This document shows positions 43,756 to 52,249 of a stretch of 64,000 bases of DNA, piece by piece. Made by a program: the position numbers and the translations under genes. Under the pieces are notes generated by a model. That model saw nothing but the letters and a program-made list of their open reading frames with translations. It did no database searches and was not told the origin of the DNA. Position 1 is the stretch's first letter. The number at the start of each line of letters is the position of its first letter. This DNA comes from Streptomyces sp. CA-210063 (GTDB taxonomy: Bacteria; Actinomycetota; Actinomycetes; Streptomycetales; Streptomycetaceae), in the NCBI RefSeq assembly GCF_024612015.1, contig NZ_CP102512.1, positions 1,798,001 through 1,862,000 of the forward strand. Reading direction: 5' to 3'.

Positions 43756-44094
43756 ATGCATGATTCCACGCGCGGGGAGGGTGATCCGCCGCGCATCCAG
43801 GTCCGGCTGGTGGTAGCCGGCGGTGCATGTGGTGCGGTGCTGTTGGCGGCTTCGCTGGCCGTGAATCTCACTGGTGCGAACGACGTGACCTATCCGAGCG
43901 TCCCGACGCCGTCCGGGCTGTTGCCGACGTCCTTCCCGTCCGTCCCGGAGATGACTGGCCTGCCCACCGAGCTTCCGAGCTTCTCACCGCCCATGGATCT
44001 GCCCACGGACATGCCCACGGACATGCCCACGGACATGCCCACAGACCTGCCCAGCTTGCCGGACCTGTCGGGCCTGACGGGAGGTGGCTCGTGA
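43756..44094 (+). CDS. Single-span membrane protein with Pro/Thr/Asp repeat tail
   Basis: 112 residues from ATG 43756. Residues 17-38 are one hydrophobic span (VRLVVAGGACGAVLLAASLA). The rest is an extracytoplasmic Pro/Thr/Ser-rich tail containing the tetrapeptide repeat DLPT/DMPT five times. First gene of the four-gene module; its stop overlaps the next start by GTGA. Not recognised; the tail looks like a wall-spanning spacer. Confidence 0.72.
   Translation: MHDSTRGEGDPPRIQVRLVVAGGACGAVLLAASLAVNLTGANDVTYPSVPTPSGLLPTSFPSVPEMTGLPTELPSFSPPMDLPTDMPTDMPTDMPTDLPSLPDLSGLTGGGS
43996..44055 (+). repeat. 12-bp tandem repeat encoding the DMPT units
   Basis: Five units of consensus GACATGCCCACG, the inner ones identical or nearly so. 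The repeat is in frame, so copy-number change would lengthen or shorten the tail by four residues at a time. Confidence 0.9.
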
Positions 44095-45572
44095 AGGGTT
44101 CGCATTCCCCGCTGCTCCGGGACGACCCGCTGGTACGGGCGCGGGCGCTGCTGATCGCGCGTACCGCCATCGCCGTATATCTGGTCGAGTTGCTGCTCAA
44201 CCTGTCCCGGCCGCATCTACTGCCCGACGAGCCGGCTCTGTCGATCTTCTACGACTTGCCCGGATCATCCGGATCTTTCGGCCGACTCCTCTCCACGCCG
44301 GAGCTCGTCTTCTGGATCGTGCTGGTGGGCATCGTGGTGGGCGCGGGCATCCAGATCTTCGCCGCGGTGACGGCACGCCGACAAGGCGGCGCGAGCGATG
44401 GAGGGCGGCGTGCGATCGCGCTGACCTGGTTCACCCTGGGCTGCCTGCTGCTGCCGTTCGGGCTGATATCCCTGACCGTCGTCTTCGAGTTCTTCCCGAT
44501 CGCCCTGCTGTGCGTGCCCAGCACCGTACTGGTCCTGCTCCTGCTGCGCGCGGTAGTGCGGTTCGGCGCGGTGTCATGGACGGCGCTACTGCTCGCGTTC
44601 GCCTGGGGCGCGCTGATCGTCTTCGGGCTCGGACGGGCATACACCAGCCTGGCGTTCGGCACGGTCTACGGCTACCTGGGCCCCAGCGCCGACACCGACT
44701 TCAGTGGCGTGACCGACCTCAGCGCCTTCACCAAGGGGCTCGACCACACCATCGACCTGCTGATCGTCCACCTCGGCGTCGTCAACGAGTGCATCGTCGC
44801 GGCCGGTGTCGTCCTGCTGCTGACGCTGCTGCGCCATCGCATCACCGATGCGGTGACCGGTTTGGTCCTCGGCGCCGCGATCGGACTCGGGCACACCTTC
44901 GTGGAAAGCGTCCTGATCATCAAGCTCTACGGCTCGCTGGGCGTCTTCTTCGGGCCCACCAGCGGCTTTGAGTACTGGATCCGCCAGTCGATCGGCCTGC
45001 TCGGCGGGCCGGTGACGTTCGGGGCGCTGATCGGGGCCGGGTTCGGCGCGGCGGTGGGTGCCCAGCGGCGCGGGAGGCTCGTCGTGGCGAGCCTGGTCGC
45101 GGCCATCGGCGGGGCGATCGCGGCCGAGGTCCTGTCGGGCTGGCTGGCGGGCGAGGTCAGTGGCCACGTTGAGGTCGGCAGCGCGTTCGACACCCTGGTG
45201 GTCTCGCCGTTCTTCTGGCTGCTGCCACAACTGCCGTTCATCGCGCTGGCCGTGGCCCTCCTCGTGACAGGCCTGCGCTCGCGCGCGCTGGTGCTGCGGA
45301 ACGCGGTGGTGGCCGAGACCACGGCGGAGGGGCCCATCACCGAGGCGGAGGCGCCGGTCCTCGTCTCGCCCGTGCTGCGGTTCTGGGCGGTGGTGAGCAC
45401 CTGGCGCGTGTACGGCCGGAGCACGGCGCTGGCCCTGCACCGCCTGCAGTCCGCCCAGTTGGAACTCGCGAGCTGGCGGGTGCGACAGGATCCGGAAACC
45501 GAGGCCGAGGGGGACGAGTTGAGGGCACGCGTCATACGAGGGAAGGTCCGGCTCCAGGTGATGAACCCGTGA
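44091..45572 (+). CDS. Polytopic membrane protein, possibly PrsW-like
   Basis: 493 residues from GTG 44091 (GGGAGG eight bases upstream, GTGA overlap with the previous gene). About nine hydrophobic segments between residues 20 and 395, then a 95-residue charged tail likely in the cytoplasm. IGLGHTFVESVLIIKLYGSL (265-284) recalls the intramembrane Glu motif of PrsW proteases, but I do not see the EExxK motif, so a protease role is only a guess. The next gene overlaps its stop by GTGA. Confidence 0.7.
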   Translation: MKGSHSPLLRDDPLVRARALLIARTAIAVYLVELLLNLSRPHLLPDEPALSIFYDLPGSSGSFGRLLSTPELVFWIVLVGIVVGAGIQIFAAVTARRQGGASDGGRRAIALTWFTLGCLLLPFGLISLTVVFEFFPIALLCVPSTVLVLLLLRAVVRFGAVSWTALLLAFAWGALIVFGLGRAYTSLAFGTVYGYLGPSADTDFSGVTDLSAFTKGLDHTIDLLIVHLGVVNECIVAAGVVLLLTLLRHRITDAVTGLVLGAAIGLGHTFVESVLIIKLYGSLGVFFGPTSGFEYWIRQSIGLLGGPVTFGALIGAGFGAAVGAQRRGRLVVASLVAAIGGAIAAEVLSGWLAGEVSGHVEVGSAFDTLVVSPFFWLLPQLPFIALAVALLVTGLRSRALVLRNAVVAETTAEGPITEAEAPVLVSPVLRFWAVVSTWRVYGRSTALALHRLQSAQLELASWRVRQDPETEAEGDELRARVIRGKVRLQVMNP

Positions 45573-45928
45573 GCCGCGCCGGTCGCGGCCGGAGGGCCGC
45601 CGCGAGGCTGGCCGCGGGTGCGGTACTGGCGGGCTGCGCCCTGCTGACGGCCCCGCAGCCGGCGTCCGCCTGTGCCGTCGGTATCGGCTACAAGCCGTCA
45701 GTGAGCATGGACGACCTGACCCACCGCAGGACGTGCTCGACCGGCTCTTCCGCGGTCGGCGTCGCCGGCTTCACCGCCCTGGCACTGGGAGCCCTGGCGA
45801 CGGCTGGTGTCGTCGTCTTCCGCAGGGGTGAGCGGGAGACGAGCGCGAACCCATGGGCCCTGGCCGACTACTTGGACGCCGCGGGTGTCGTGCCTTCGGC
45901 CCGGGGAGACGACGACCATGCGCCGTGA
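45569..45928 (+). CDS. Small exported membrane-anchored protein
   Basis: 119 residues from GTG 45569. A signal-type N-terminus (RRAAARLAAGAVLAGCALLT) ends near PASA, a short loop carries three Cys overall (two after the likely cleavage), and a second hydrophobic span covers about 63-84, followed by a charged cytoplasmic tail. Its reading frame overlaps the gene before it by GTGA. No family recognised. Probably an accessory of the module. Confidence 0.65.
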   Translation: MSRAGRGRRAAARLAAGAVLAGCALLTAPQPASACAVGIGYKPSVSMDDLTHRRTCSTGSSAVGVAGFTALALGALATAGVVVFRRGERETSANPWALADYLDAAGVVPSARGDDDHAP

Positions 45929-45997
45929 CGTACTACGTCTCAGCGCGCTGTTGGCGCGGTTGTTCCTCGCCGGGGACGCCGGGACGCCAAGGGGGAG

Positions 45998-48376
45998 ATG
46001 ATGGTGCCGATACGTGCTCGGTTGTGTCGCCGCGCCCTGTCCGTTGGACTGGCCCTGTTGCTGGGTGCGTCGGCGCCGGCCTGCAACACCGTCGCGGGGG
46101 CCGGCGACCCTTCCCCTCGCGGCGACAACAAGGCCAAGGTCTCCGCAGCCGGCTACGAGGCGTCGGCCCGCAGCACCACCCCCGACTACGCAGGCCAGGT
46201 GGCGCGCGAGTCGCCGCAGACGGATCTCGAAGCCAGCGCCGACAGGGCGAAGGCTGCTCTCCGGGAGAGCGGCTCCTCGGTGCCGAACGACCAGATCGAC
46301 GGGCTGGTCGACCGGGCCAAAGACCACCCCGACCCGAGCAAGGGCGAGATCAGCAAGAAGGACGCGGCCGATGCTCTCGACGAGATCACTGATGTCGCGC
46401 GCCGCAGGAACGTCAACGCCAACGCCGCGGCGGCGTTGGTGGGCAAGGTTGCCAACGCCCCCAACGCCAACAAGCTCGCCGAGGCCCGCGCGGAAGTGAA
46501 CGCCGTACGGCGCGCCGCCGACAACGCGGCACCCGGCACCCAGGTGGACGCCGCGGTCGGCGTCAACATGCGCCGCAAGGAAGCTGACCTCGGCAACGGG
46601 CAGAAGGTGGATCTCGACGAGATCCCGGACGCCGACGTGGTCTACAAGGACAAGAGCAGCACCGTGCACGTCAAGGAGGTCAAGAACGCCGGTTCGGCCA
46701 CGCGCAAGGAGGACTTCGCCAACCAGGTCGAGCGGCTCACGAAGTGGGCAGACAAGGAGCCGGGCCGCAAGGCCGCCGTGGAGATCGAGACGACGGACCG
46801 CTGGACGGAGATCTTCAGCCAGTTCAAGCCCGCCCGGGACGGGAAGCCGCCCAAGGACACCCGGACGGCGGCCGGCGAGATGGCCAAGAACGGCGTGGAC
46901 CTGAAGATCGCAGGTCAGAGTCTTTCTGCCGACCAGCTCGGCAGGATGCAGAGCGCTATAGACGAGCGCACGAAGAACGGCACGATGGACTGGCCGGAGA
47001 TGCAGGACCCGGAGAGCGCCAAGGCGTACTTGGGCATCGCGGCGCAAGAGGCCACCGCGGTCAAAGAAGCAGTCGAAGAGGCCAATAAAAACCTGGGGAT
47101 GACGCATCCATGCCCAGGACAAGACGGTTCCCAGGATCTCGGCATCGCGGCACTGTCCAAAGCCGCACCCTGCGGCGGCGAGGAGAGCGGGCTGAGTAGT
47201 GCGCTGTCCTCTCCCACCTACGGCGGCGTCGACTTCTCCAGTCTTCAACTGCGCTACCTGTCGGACCACGCCGGCTCCGGCGTGCAATACGCCTTCTCGG
47301 CGAAAGCCGCCCAGAAGGGACTGGAACAGGATTCCAGCTCGGGACTCAGCGCGCTGACGGAGAGCATGGCCGATCTCCGCACCTGGCTGGTGCTGAGCCC
47401 GGACACATTCTGGGTGAACCTGAGCCCGGACGAGCCGGACCGCATCATCGACACGAAACTCGGCCAGACGAACGCCGGCCGTGCGCTGCTGGAGGCGGAC
47501 TGGCGGATGAAGCAGACGCAAGGGGCCCTGCTCGACCCCAAGACGTCTTTCGGTGCCGAGTACTGGAGACGGCTCGGCGGTTCGTCGGGGCAGGTTTGCT
47601 ATTCGTCGCGGATGTGGATCGTTCCGGGCGACGTGGAGATACGCGAGGACGGAGACTCGCTCTACGTCCTGAAAGCCACGCTCGACGTCAAGGCGAAGGC
47701 GGAAGACGTCGCCGGGCTGGGCCAAAGCTCCTGTAACGCGGATCCTGCGGAAACGGCACGCAATGAGCGGTTGGAACAGGAAATGCTGGTCCCGAAGATC
47801 GTGAAGGCGGTCAACTCGGAGCCCGAGTACGGGCCGTTGCGCAGGGCGTTCCTGGCCCGTGTCGTCGCACAGTGGATACGCGACCGGCACGCCGGCGGCC
47901 ACAGCACCTCGTTCGACAAGCTGATCGATTCCGGTGACCTGGGCCCCGCATCCCTGCGCGGATCATGGCAGCCGAAGCAGGTCTACGACGCGTATCTCCG
48001 TTCCATAAACGAAGGGGATTTCACCTACGAGCGGACGACCCGAGTCGGCAACACCACCGTCACCTACGTGATGCGGACCGGCGGCGTCGACTTCGGCAAA
48101 CTGCCGTCGGAAAAGCTCAGTTCGGCGGAAATGGACCAAAAGGTGCCAAGACTGGCTGAAACCATACGGCAAGCGGCCGGACAGCCCGCGACGGCGTCGG
48201 ACGGTTCGGTCTGGCTGGGGGACACAGCAGCGGCACCCCAGATCGGCACGTGGGACAGGATCAGTACCTATCTGGGCGGCCGCACCGGAATACTCGTCAT
48301 CGTGGTGGTGGCCTTGGCGATCCTGCTGCTGTTCGTCCGCGACGGTTCCGCGCTACGACGCAAGAGCTCCGGATGA
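45998..48376 (+). CDS. Large exported protein with C-terminal membrane anchor, unknown function
   Basis: 792 residues from ATG 45998 (GGGGGAG before it). An N-terminal export signal ends near C29 (SAPACN, an imperfect lipobox). Residues 75-180 are helical and Ala/Asp-rich. Residues 205-270 contain EIPDADVVYKDK and HVKEVKN: PD at 210-211, D213 and E227-x-K229, an arrangement like PD-(D/E)XK nucleases. Residues 408-700 form a second region with LSPDTFWVNLSPDEPDRIID, TNAGRALLEADWRMK, QVYDAYLRSINEGDFTY and RTGGVDFG, which I recall from long unannotated proteins in distant bacteria. A membrane span at 764-780 and a short basic tail end it. An exported nuclease-like or binding protein displayed at the membrane is inferred; no function is proven. 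Confidence 0.75.
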   Translation: MMVPIRARLCRRALSVGLALLLGASAPACNTVAGAGDPSPRGDNKAKVSAAGYEASARSTTPDYAGQVARESPQTDLEASADRAKAALRESGSSVPNDQIDGLVDRAKDHPDPSKGEISKKDAADALDEITDVARRRNVNANAAAALVGKVANAPNANKLAEARAEVNAVRRAADNAAPGTQVDAAVGVNMRRKEADLGNGQKVDLDEIPDADVVYKDKSSTVHVKEVKNAGSATRKEDFANQVERLTKWADKEPGRKAAVEIETTDRWTEIFSQFKPARDGKPPKDTRTAAGEMAKNGVDLKIAGQSLSADQLGRMQSAIDERTKNGTMDWPEMQDPESAKAYLGIAAQEATAVKEAVEEANKNLGMTHPCPGQDGSQDLGIAALSKAAPCGGEESGLSSALSSPTYGGVDFSSLQLRYLSDHAGSGVQYAFSAKAAQKGLEQDSSSGLSALTESMADLRTWLVLSPDTFWVNLSPDEPDRIIDTKLGQTNAGRALLEADWRMKQTQGALLDPKTSFGAEYWRRLGGSSGQVCYSSRMWIVPGDVEIREDGDSLYVLKATLDVKAKAEDVAGLGQSSCNADPAETARNERLEQEMLVPKIVKAVNSEPEYGPLRRAFLARVVAQWIRDRHAGGHSTSFDKLIDSGDLGPASLRGSWQPKQVYDAYLRSINEGDFTYERTTRVGNTTVTYVMRTGGVDFGKLPSEKLSSAEMDQKVPRLAETIRQAAGQPATASDGSVWLGDTAAAPQIGTWDRISTYLGGRTGILVIVVVALAILLLFVRDGSALRRKSSG

Positions 48377-48393
48377 CGACGCCGTGCAGGGCG

Positions 48394-49116
48394 CTACCGC
48401 CTCGTTCTTCCGTTTCCCAAGTCGGCGAGCATCCCCAGTGCGGCGTCCGCGTTGTCCCAACTCGCCGGACCACCCGGCTTCACCGAGAGACGCTCCAGCG
48501 CCGCCCTGGCCTCCGTACCGCCCATCGCGCCCAGCAACTCGATGGCCATGTCGGCACCGATGTCCTCGATCACGCACCGCTCAGCCAGCTCCACCGCCCA
48601 CTCGGCGAAACGGCCCGGATCAGGGTCGAGAGCCAACCAGCGGAACACCGAGTCGGCCGTGTCATCCCGCAGGAACGGGATCAGTGCCAGCATCACCACT
48701 TCGACATGATCCACGACGTGTCGTTGCAGCGGGTACAGCTTCTCCCGCCCCCGCCACTCACGCACCAGCTCATCCACACCGGCCCACGTCACCTGGCTCG
48801 TGCGGGGCATCCTCATACCGACCGCTTGATGGAATTCCTCCCACACGTGCCACAACGTGCCAGGCGGTGGCGGCTCCGGCACACGAGGCGCCAATTCCGA
48901 ATCCTCCAGCAGCACGGTTACCACCCGCCGGGCCTCCGCCACCCGCTCGTCGGTGCGCGGCAGGTCCACAATCCGGCTCCAGTCGCATGCGTCCCAGGGC
49001 TGCGGCAAGGATCGCAGGGCGTGGGGCAGGACATAGTCACCTTCTGGATCACGCCACCGCGCGACCTGCGGATCCCACATCTCCTCGGCACTTGGCTCCG
49101 TGTCCGATTCACGCAT
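48394..49116 (-). CDS. Hypothetical protein (helical, possibly HEAT-like C-terminus)
   Basis: 240 residues from ATG 49116; an in-frame ATG at 49173 is possible. An acidic start (MRESDTEPSAEEMWDPQVAR), Trp-rich middle (LWHVWEEFHQAVGMRMPRTS), then regular helices (VVDHVEVVMLALIPFLRDD, AIELLGAMGGTEARAALERL) that look like helical repeats. No signal or membrane span. Convergent with the large exported gene, 17 bp apart. Not recognised. Confidence 0.65.
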   Translation of the reverse strand: MRESDTEPSAEEMWDPQVARWRDPEGDYVLPHALRSLPQPWDACDWSRIVDLPRTDERVAEARRVVTVLLEDSELAPRVPEPPPPGTLWHVWEEFHQAVGMRMPRTSQVTWAGVDELVREWRGREKLYPLQRHVVDHVEVVMLALIPFLRDDTADSVFRWLALDPDPGRFAEWAVELAERCVIEDIGADMAIELLGAMGGTEARAALERLSVKPGGPASWDNADAALGMLADLGNGRTRR

Positions 49117-49474
49117 TCCGCTGTCCCGCCAACCTCTCGCATCGGTCGTCCGCTCATGGATACCCGGGTACATTTTGGCGCTCTCCGGGTCGTCCAGGCG
49201 TGTGCATGGCCTTCATCTCTGGACCTGGCCGATGTGGCGGTCGACGGGCGGCGGGTGCGGTGAGGATCACCGAACTGGTCCTCGCTCAGTGCATCGAGTC
49301 GCCGGCTCCAACTCCGCCGAAGCAGCTCGCTCCCACCCTCGGCGGTGAACCACCTGGTCAGGCGGTCGCGGGCGGATGCCGTGAGAAAGCCACATGGAAC
49401 GGGACGACAGTCATCCAAGTGGGTCGCGCCCAGGCGGAGGCCACCGGCGGTGAGGCCGCCGGGGCCGAGGTCAA
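49117..49474. other. Gene-free region
   Basis: About 358 bp without a supported gene. A minus-strand frame across 49260-49420 (TASARDRLTRWFTAEGGSEL) has decent codon use but no start context or family likeness, and may be debris. Confidence 0.35.
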
Positions 49475-49717
49475 GTGGGCCCAGGCCCACGGCCGGCACC
49501 TGCCGAGGGGGTCGGCAAGCGGCACTCGGCCCGCAGGCACGGTGCCGGATTCCGGCTGATCGCCTCGGGGGTCGTCACGGCCATGGCGTTCTCCACCGTC
49601 CCGACGTCGCTGTACCCCCTGTACCAGGCACGAGACGGCTTCTCCACGTTCCCCGTCACGATCGTCTTCGCCGTCTACGCCGTCGGCGTGCTCGCCGGGC
49701 CGGCAGGTCGGCGATGA
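49475..49717 (+). pseudogene. N-terminal remnant of an MFS transporter
   Basis: GAGFRLIASGVVTAMAFSTV, PTSLYPLYQARDGFSTFPV, TIVFAVYAVGVLAG, then a stop within a few codons. This is the first two membrane helices of a major facilitator; the rest is absent. It begins at a palindromic GTGGGCC-CA-GGCCCAC whose GTG may be the old or a chance start. Confidence 0.75.
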
Positions 49718-49751
49718 ACTTCGTCGCAAGAGCCCGGCCGCTGCTGACGGC

Positions 49752-49955
49752 TCAGGCCGCTCCGTACGCTCCCCCGGCCCGGCTGACCGCCGCCACGGCT
49801 GTCCGGGCCTTCGCCGGCGCGCAGACCACCGTGACCGCCCGCGCCGGATCGACGACGTACCACTGAAGGATCACGTGCCGGCCGATCGGCGAGCCGGTGC
49901 AGAAGACGAACCGAGCTCCCTGGAATGTCAACCGATAGTCACAGGCAGGCCGGCG
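49752..49955 (-). pseudogene. Unidentified coding-like fragment
   Basis: The minus strand reads CDYRLTFQGARFVFCTGSPI, then HVILQWYVVDPARAVTVVCA, ending SRAGGAYGAA and a stop at 49752. High third-position GC suggests it was coding. There is no start codon or ribosome-binding site, and I do not recognise the family. Likely a 3' remnant. Confidence 0.35.
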
Positions 49956-49990
49956 CCCGGCCGGTTGCCTGCTCCGCCGCTGATGCGCCA

Positions 49991-50025
49991 ATGCCCGGTG
50001 CCCACGAAATGTGGGCACCGGGCAT
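49991..50025 (-). terminator. Terminator hairpin of the cold shock gene
   Basis: A perfect 15-bp stem: ATGCCCGGTGCCCAC (49991-50005), loop GAAAT, GTGGGCACCGGGCAT (50011-50025), beginning 18 bp after the minus-strand stop. Confidence 0.85.
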
Positions 50026-50043
50026 CCCCAACAATGGGCGCGG

Positions 50044-50247
50044 TCAGGCCGGGCGGATGTTCTCTGCCTGCGGGCCCTTCTGGCCCTGGGTGACGTCGAA
50101 CTCGACCTTCTGGCCTTCCTGCAGCTCACGGTAGCCCTGGCTGGCGATGTTGGAGTAGTGGGCGAAGACGTCGGGGCCTCCGCCCTCCTGCTCGATGAAG
50201 CCGAAGCCCTTCTCGCTGTTGAACCACTTGACAGTGCCCTTGGCCAT
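50044..50247 (-). CDS. Cold shock protein (CspA family)
   Basis: 67 residues from ATG 50247 (AAGGAGA seven bases upstream). The single OB-fold domain has both RNA-binding motifs, [14 protein letters not shown] and [10 protein letters not shown]. It binds single-stranded RNA/DNA and acts as an RNA chaperone. Monocistronic, with a strong terminator after it and a long leader before it, as usual for csp genes regulated at the mRNA level. Confidence 0.96.
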   Translation of the reverse strand: MAKGTVKWFNSEKGFGFIEQEGGGPDVFAHYSNIASQGYRELQEGQKVEFDVTQGQKGPQAENIRPA

Positions 50248-50400
50248 GACTGTCTCCTTCGAGGGAATACCGGGCTCGCACCTTGCGCGCCCGGGAGGTG
50301 ATCGCCCTGGTCCGGAGAGGCGCTGAACAGCAAGAACGCCCGTGATTGCGATCACGGGCGAACGGACTTCGGAACCACGACTGCTGAATCACAACGCTAT
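50248..50400 (-). promoter_or_regulatory. Leader of the cold shock gene with a hairpin
   Basis: The region between the start codon and about 50400 is AT-richer than its surroundings. It holds a perfect 10-bp hairpin, CGCCCGTGAT-TGCG-ATCACGGGCG (50337-50360), about 90 bp before the start. In an mRNA this would form a stable 5' structure. Confidence 0.6.
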
Positions 50401-50768
50401 ACCGGCGCAGCGGCAGCCGCTAGCGGTAACACGGCAGTATCGACGCCCGACCTGTAGGCGGACGCCTGGCATCGGCCAGACGCCCAGTTACGGAATGGGG
50501 CGGAACCGGTGCTGATCGCCACCCACCAGGCAGCGACCGGGGGCGCGGGAGAGAAATGCGCGTCTGAAAGACACTGCTGGACGCGGCAGCCGTCTCCAGT
50601 GCCGGCCTGGTCTTACTGACACCACCTGCCCCAGTGAGCGTCAGGAGCGTCGCGGCACCGCTTCGTCCCTTGGAATGCTCGGCGTACAGCCGGTGGTCTG
50701 TCCCGGAAAACCGTGCGAACCGTCCCCGGCAGAGGGCGGCCGCTCGGGACCGCCCCGGCTCAGCTGGA
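50401..50768. other. Gene-free region
   Basis: About 368 bp between the cold shock leader and the end of the hydrolase gene. I see no supported gene, repeat or hairpin of note. Confidence 0.4.
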
Positions 50769-52145
50769 TCAGGGTGTTTGCGTGACCCGGTTGAAGAGCC
50801 GGCCGGCGAGATCGACGCCGATGACCGCGCCGTTGTCGTCGCGGGAGAAGTAGCCGCGCTGCCCCTTGAGGCCGCCTTCGGTGACGATGTACTCGTCACC
50901 GTCGTGGGTGAGGAAACCGATCGCTGCGGGCGGGTAGCCGGGCGGCATTTCCTCGTCCGATGCCTCACGGATCTCCGGCTTGATATCGACGGCCAGGGTG
51001 AGGCGGGTGCCGTCGGCGGCGATGTCGAGGCTCATGGCGTCGATCTCGTAGCGGCCGACGACCTGCCGGGCCAGCTCCTCGCCGTACGGGACCGGCTCCG
51101 CTTCCTGCTCGACGACGCCGAGGTAGTGCTCCAGCGTCCACTGCACGACGGACTGGTTGAAGGAGTAGCCGTCCGGCCCGGCGTTGGCCAGGCAGACCAC
51201 CGCGAAGTCGCGTTCCGGCGCGATGAGGAGTTCGGCGAACTGGCCGTTGCCCGAGCCGCCGTGCCCGATCCCGAGAATGCCGTCCAGGTCGTGCAGGAAC
51301 CAGCAGATGCCCAGACCGTCCCCGAGCGAGCTGGCACGCAGCTTGACGGTCTGCTCCCGCATGCGCCGCAGCACTGGTGCGGGCAACACGCCGTCACCGT
51401 GGCCGAGTTGGAATCGCGCCCAGCGCAGCAGATCGCTCACCGAGGAAGCCAGGCCGCCGCCGGGGTTGTCTGCGCGCCCGCCCTCCTTGAACGCCCCCCA
51501 CGGCCGGGCGGGGTGCAGTTCGCCGTTCTCGCCGCGGTTGTAGCCCACCGCGAACTTGCGGACCATCACCTCGGCCAGGCCGTACACGGTGTCGGAAAGG
51601 CCCACCGGCTCCAGGATGAGCGAGGCCATGGCCTGCTCGAAGGGCAGGTCCGTGACCTTCTCGATGACCCGTCCGGCCAGGTTGTATCCGGCCTGGCTGT
51701 ACGAGGCGCGGGCGCCGGGCGGTGCGATCAGCGGCAGCTCGGGCAGCTTCGCCACGAGTCCGGCCAGGGAGCGGTCGCCCTTGCCGTCGTCGACCAGGTT
51801 CCAGTCCAGGCCCGCGGTGTGGTTGAGCAGGTTCAGGACGGTGATCTGCGCCGCGGCTTGCTCGTCGGCGAGCTTCAGCTCGGGGACGTAGCGCCGCACC
51901 GGCGCGTCCAGGTCCACCTTCCCCTCCGCGGCCAGGCGCATCAGCGCGGTCGCGGTGAAGGTCTTGGACACCGATGCCAGATGGAACAGCGTCTTCTCAT
52001 CGACCGGCAGCGGGTTGGCGAGGCTCGTCACCCCGTGCGACGCGTAGATCTCCTGATCGCCCAGCAGCACCCCGACGGCGACACCGGGAACCCCGAATTC
52101 CTTGGCCTGCGCTTCGACGAAATCCAACAGCTTCTGCTGCGACAT
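50769..52145 (-). CDS. Serine hydrolase of the beta-lactamase (class C) family
   Basis: 458 residues from ATG 52145 (GGAGGGGG upstream); the frame is open further but crosses the operators. Catalytic ASVSKTF (SxxK) near residue 60, YSQAGYN (YxN) near 155 and a HGGSG motif near 300. A C-terminal barrel-like domain of about 110 residues (VVGRYEIDAMSLDIAADGTR) follows. No signal peptide, so it is a cytoplasmic esterase/peptidase type rather than a secreted beta-lactamase. Divergent from a TetR gene that probably controls it. Confidence 0.87.
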   Translation of the reverse strand: MSQQKLLDFVEAQAKEFGVPGVAVGVLLGDQEIYASHGVTSLANPLPVDEKTLFHLASVSKTFTATALMRLAAEGKVDLDAPVRRYVPELKLADEQAAAQITVLNLLNHTAGLDWNLVDDGKGDRSLAGLVAKLPELPLIAPPGARASYSQAGYNLAGRVIEKVTDLPFEQAMASLILEPVGLSDTVYGLAEVMVRKFAVGYNRGENGELHPARPWGAFKEGGRADNPGGGLASSVSDLLRWARFQLGHGDGVLPAPVLRRMREQTVKLRASSLGDGLGICWFLHDLDGILGIGHGGSGNGQFAELLIAPERDFAVVCLANAGPDGYSFNQSVVQWTLEHYLGVVEQEAEPVPYGEELARQVVGRYEIDAMSLDIAADGTRLTLAVDIKPEIREASDEEMPPGYPPAAIGFLTHDGDEYIVTEGGLKGQRGYFSRDDNGAVIGVDLAGRLFNRVTQTP

Positions 52146-52160
52146 CGCTCCCCCTCCATG

Positions 52161-52233
52161 ACTTGAACTAAGTACGAGGAGGAGCGTAGGCCGCCACTTG
52201 AACAAAGTGCAAGACCTCGCCCGAACTAAGTGC
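52161..52233. promoter_or_regulatory. Three repeated operators between hydrolase and TetR genes
   Basis: ACTTGAACTAAGTAC (52161-52175), ACTTGAACAAAGTGC (52196-52210) and GCCCGAACTAAGTGC (52219-52233). The first two contain ACTT-N5-AAGT inverted arms; all share GAACTAAGT or a one-base variant. They fill the 104-bp divergent gap and are the likely TetR sites. Confidence 0.75.
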
Positions 52234-52249
52234 AACTAAGGTGGCGGTC

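Noticed and set aside
44091..45572. Firm assignment as a PrsW protease
   Set aside because: Only one weak intramembrane Glu motif is seen and the EExxK motif is missing, so the call is kept as a polytopic membrane protein.
45918..46001. 27-codon frame between the small exported protein and the large protein
   Set aside because: It overlaps the preceding stop, has no ribosome-binding site of its own and no likeness to anything; at most a coupling leader.
45698..47902. Minus-strand 734-codon frame opposite the large exported protein
   Set aside because: No family likeness, composition of a shadow frame. The plus-strand gene has a signal peptide, membrane anchor and operon overlaps.
49117..49474. 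Possible transposase fragment on the minus strand (TASARDRLTRWFTAEGG)
   Set aside because: No DDE or other transposase motif could be placed and no terminal inverted repeats were found.
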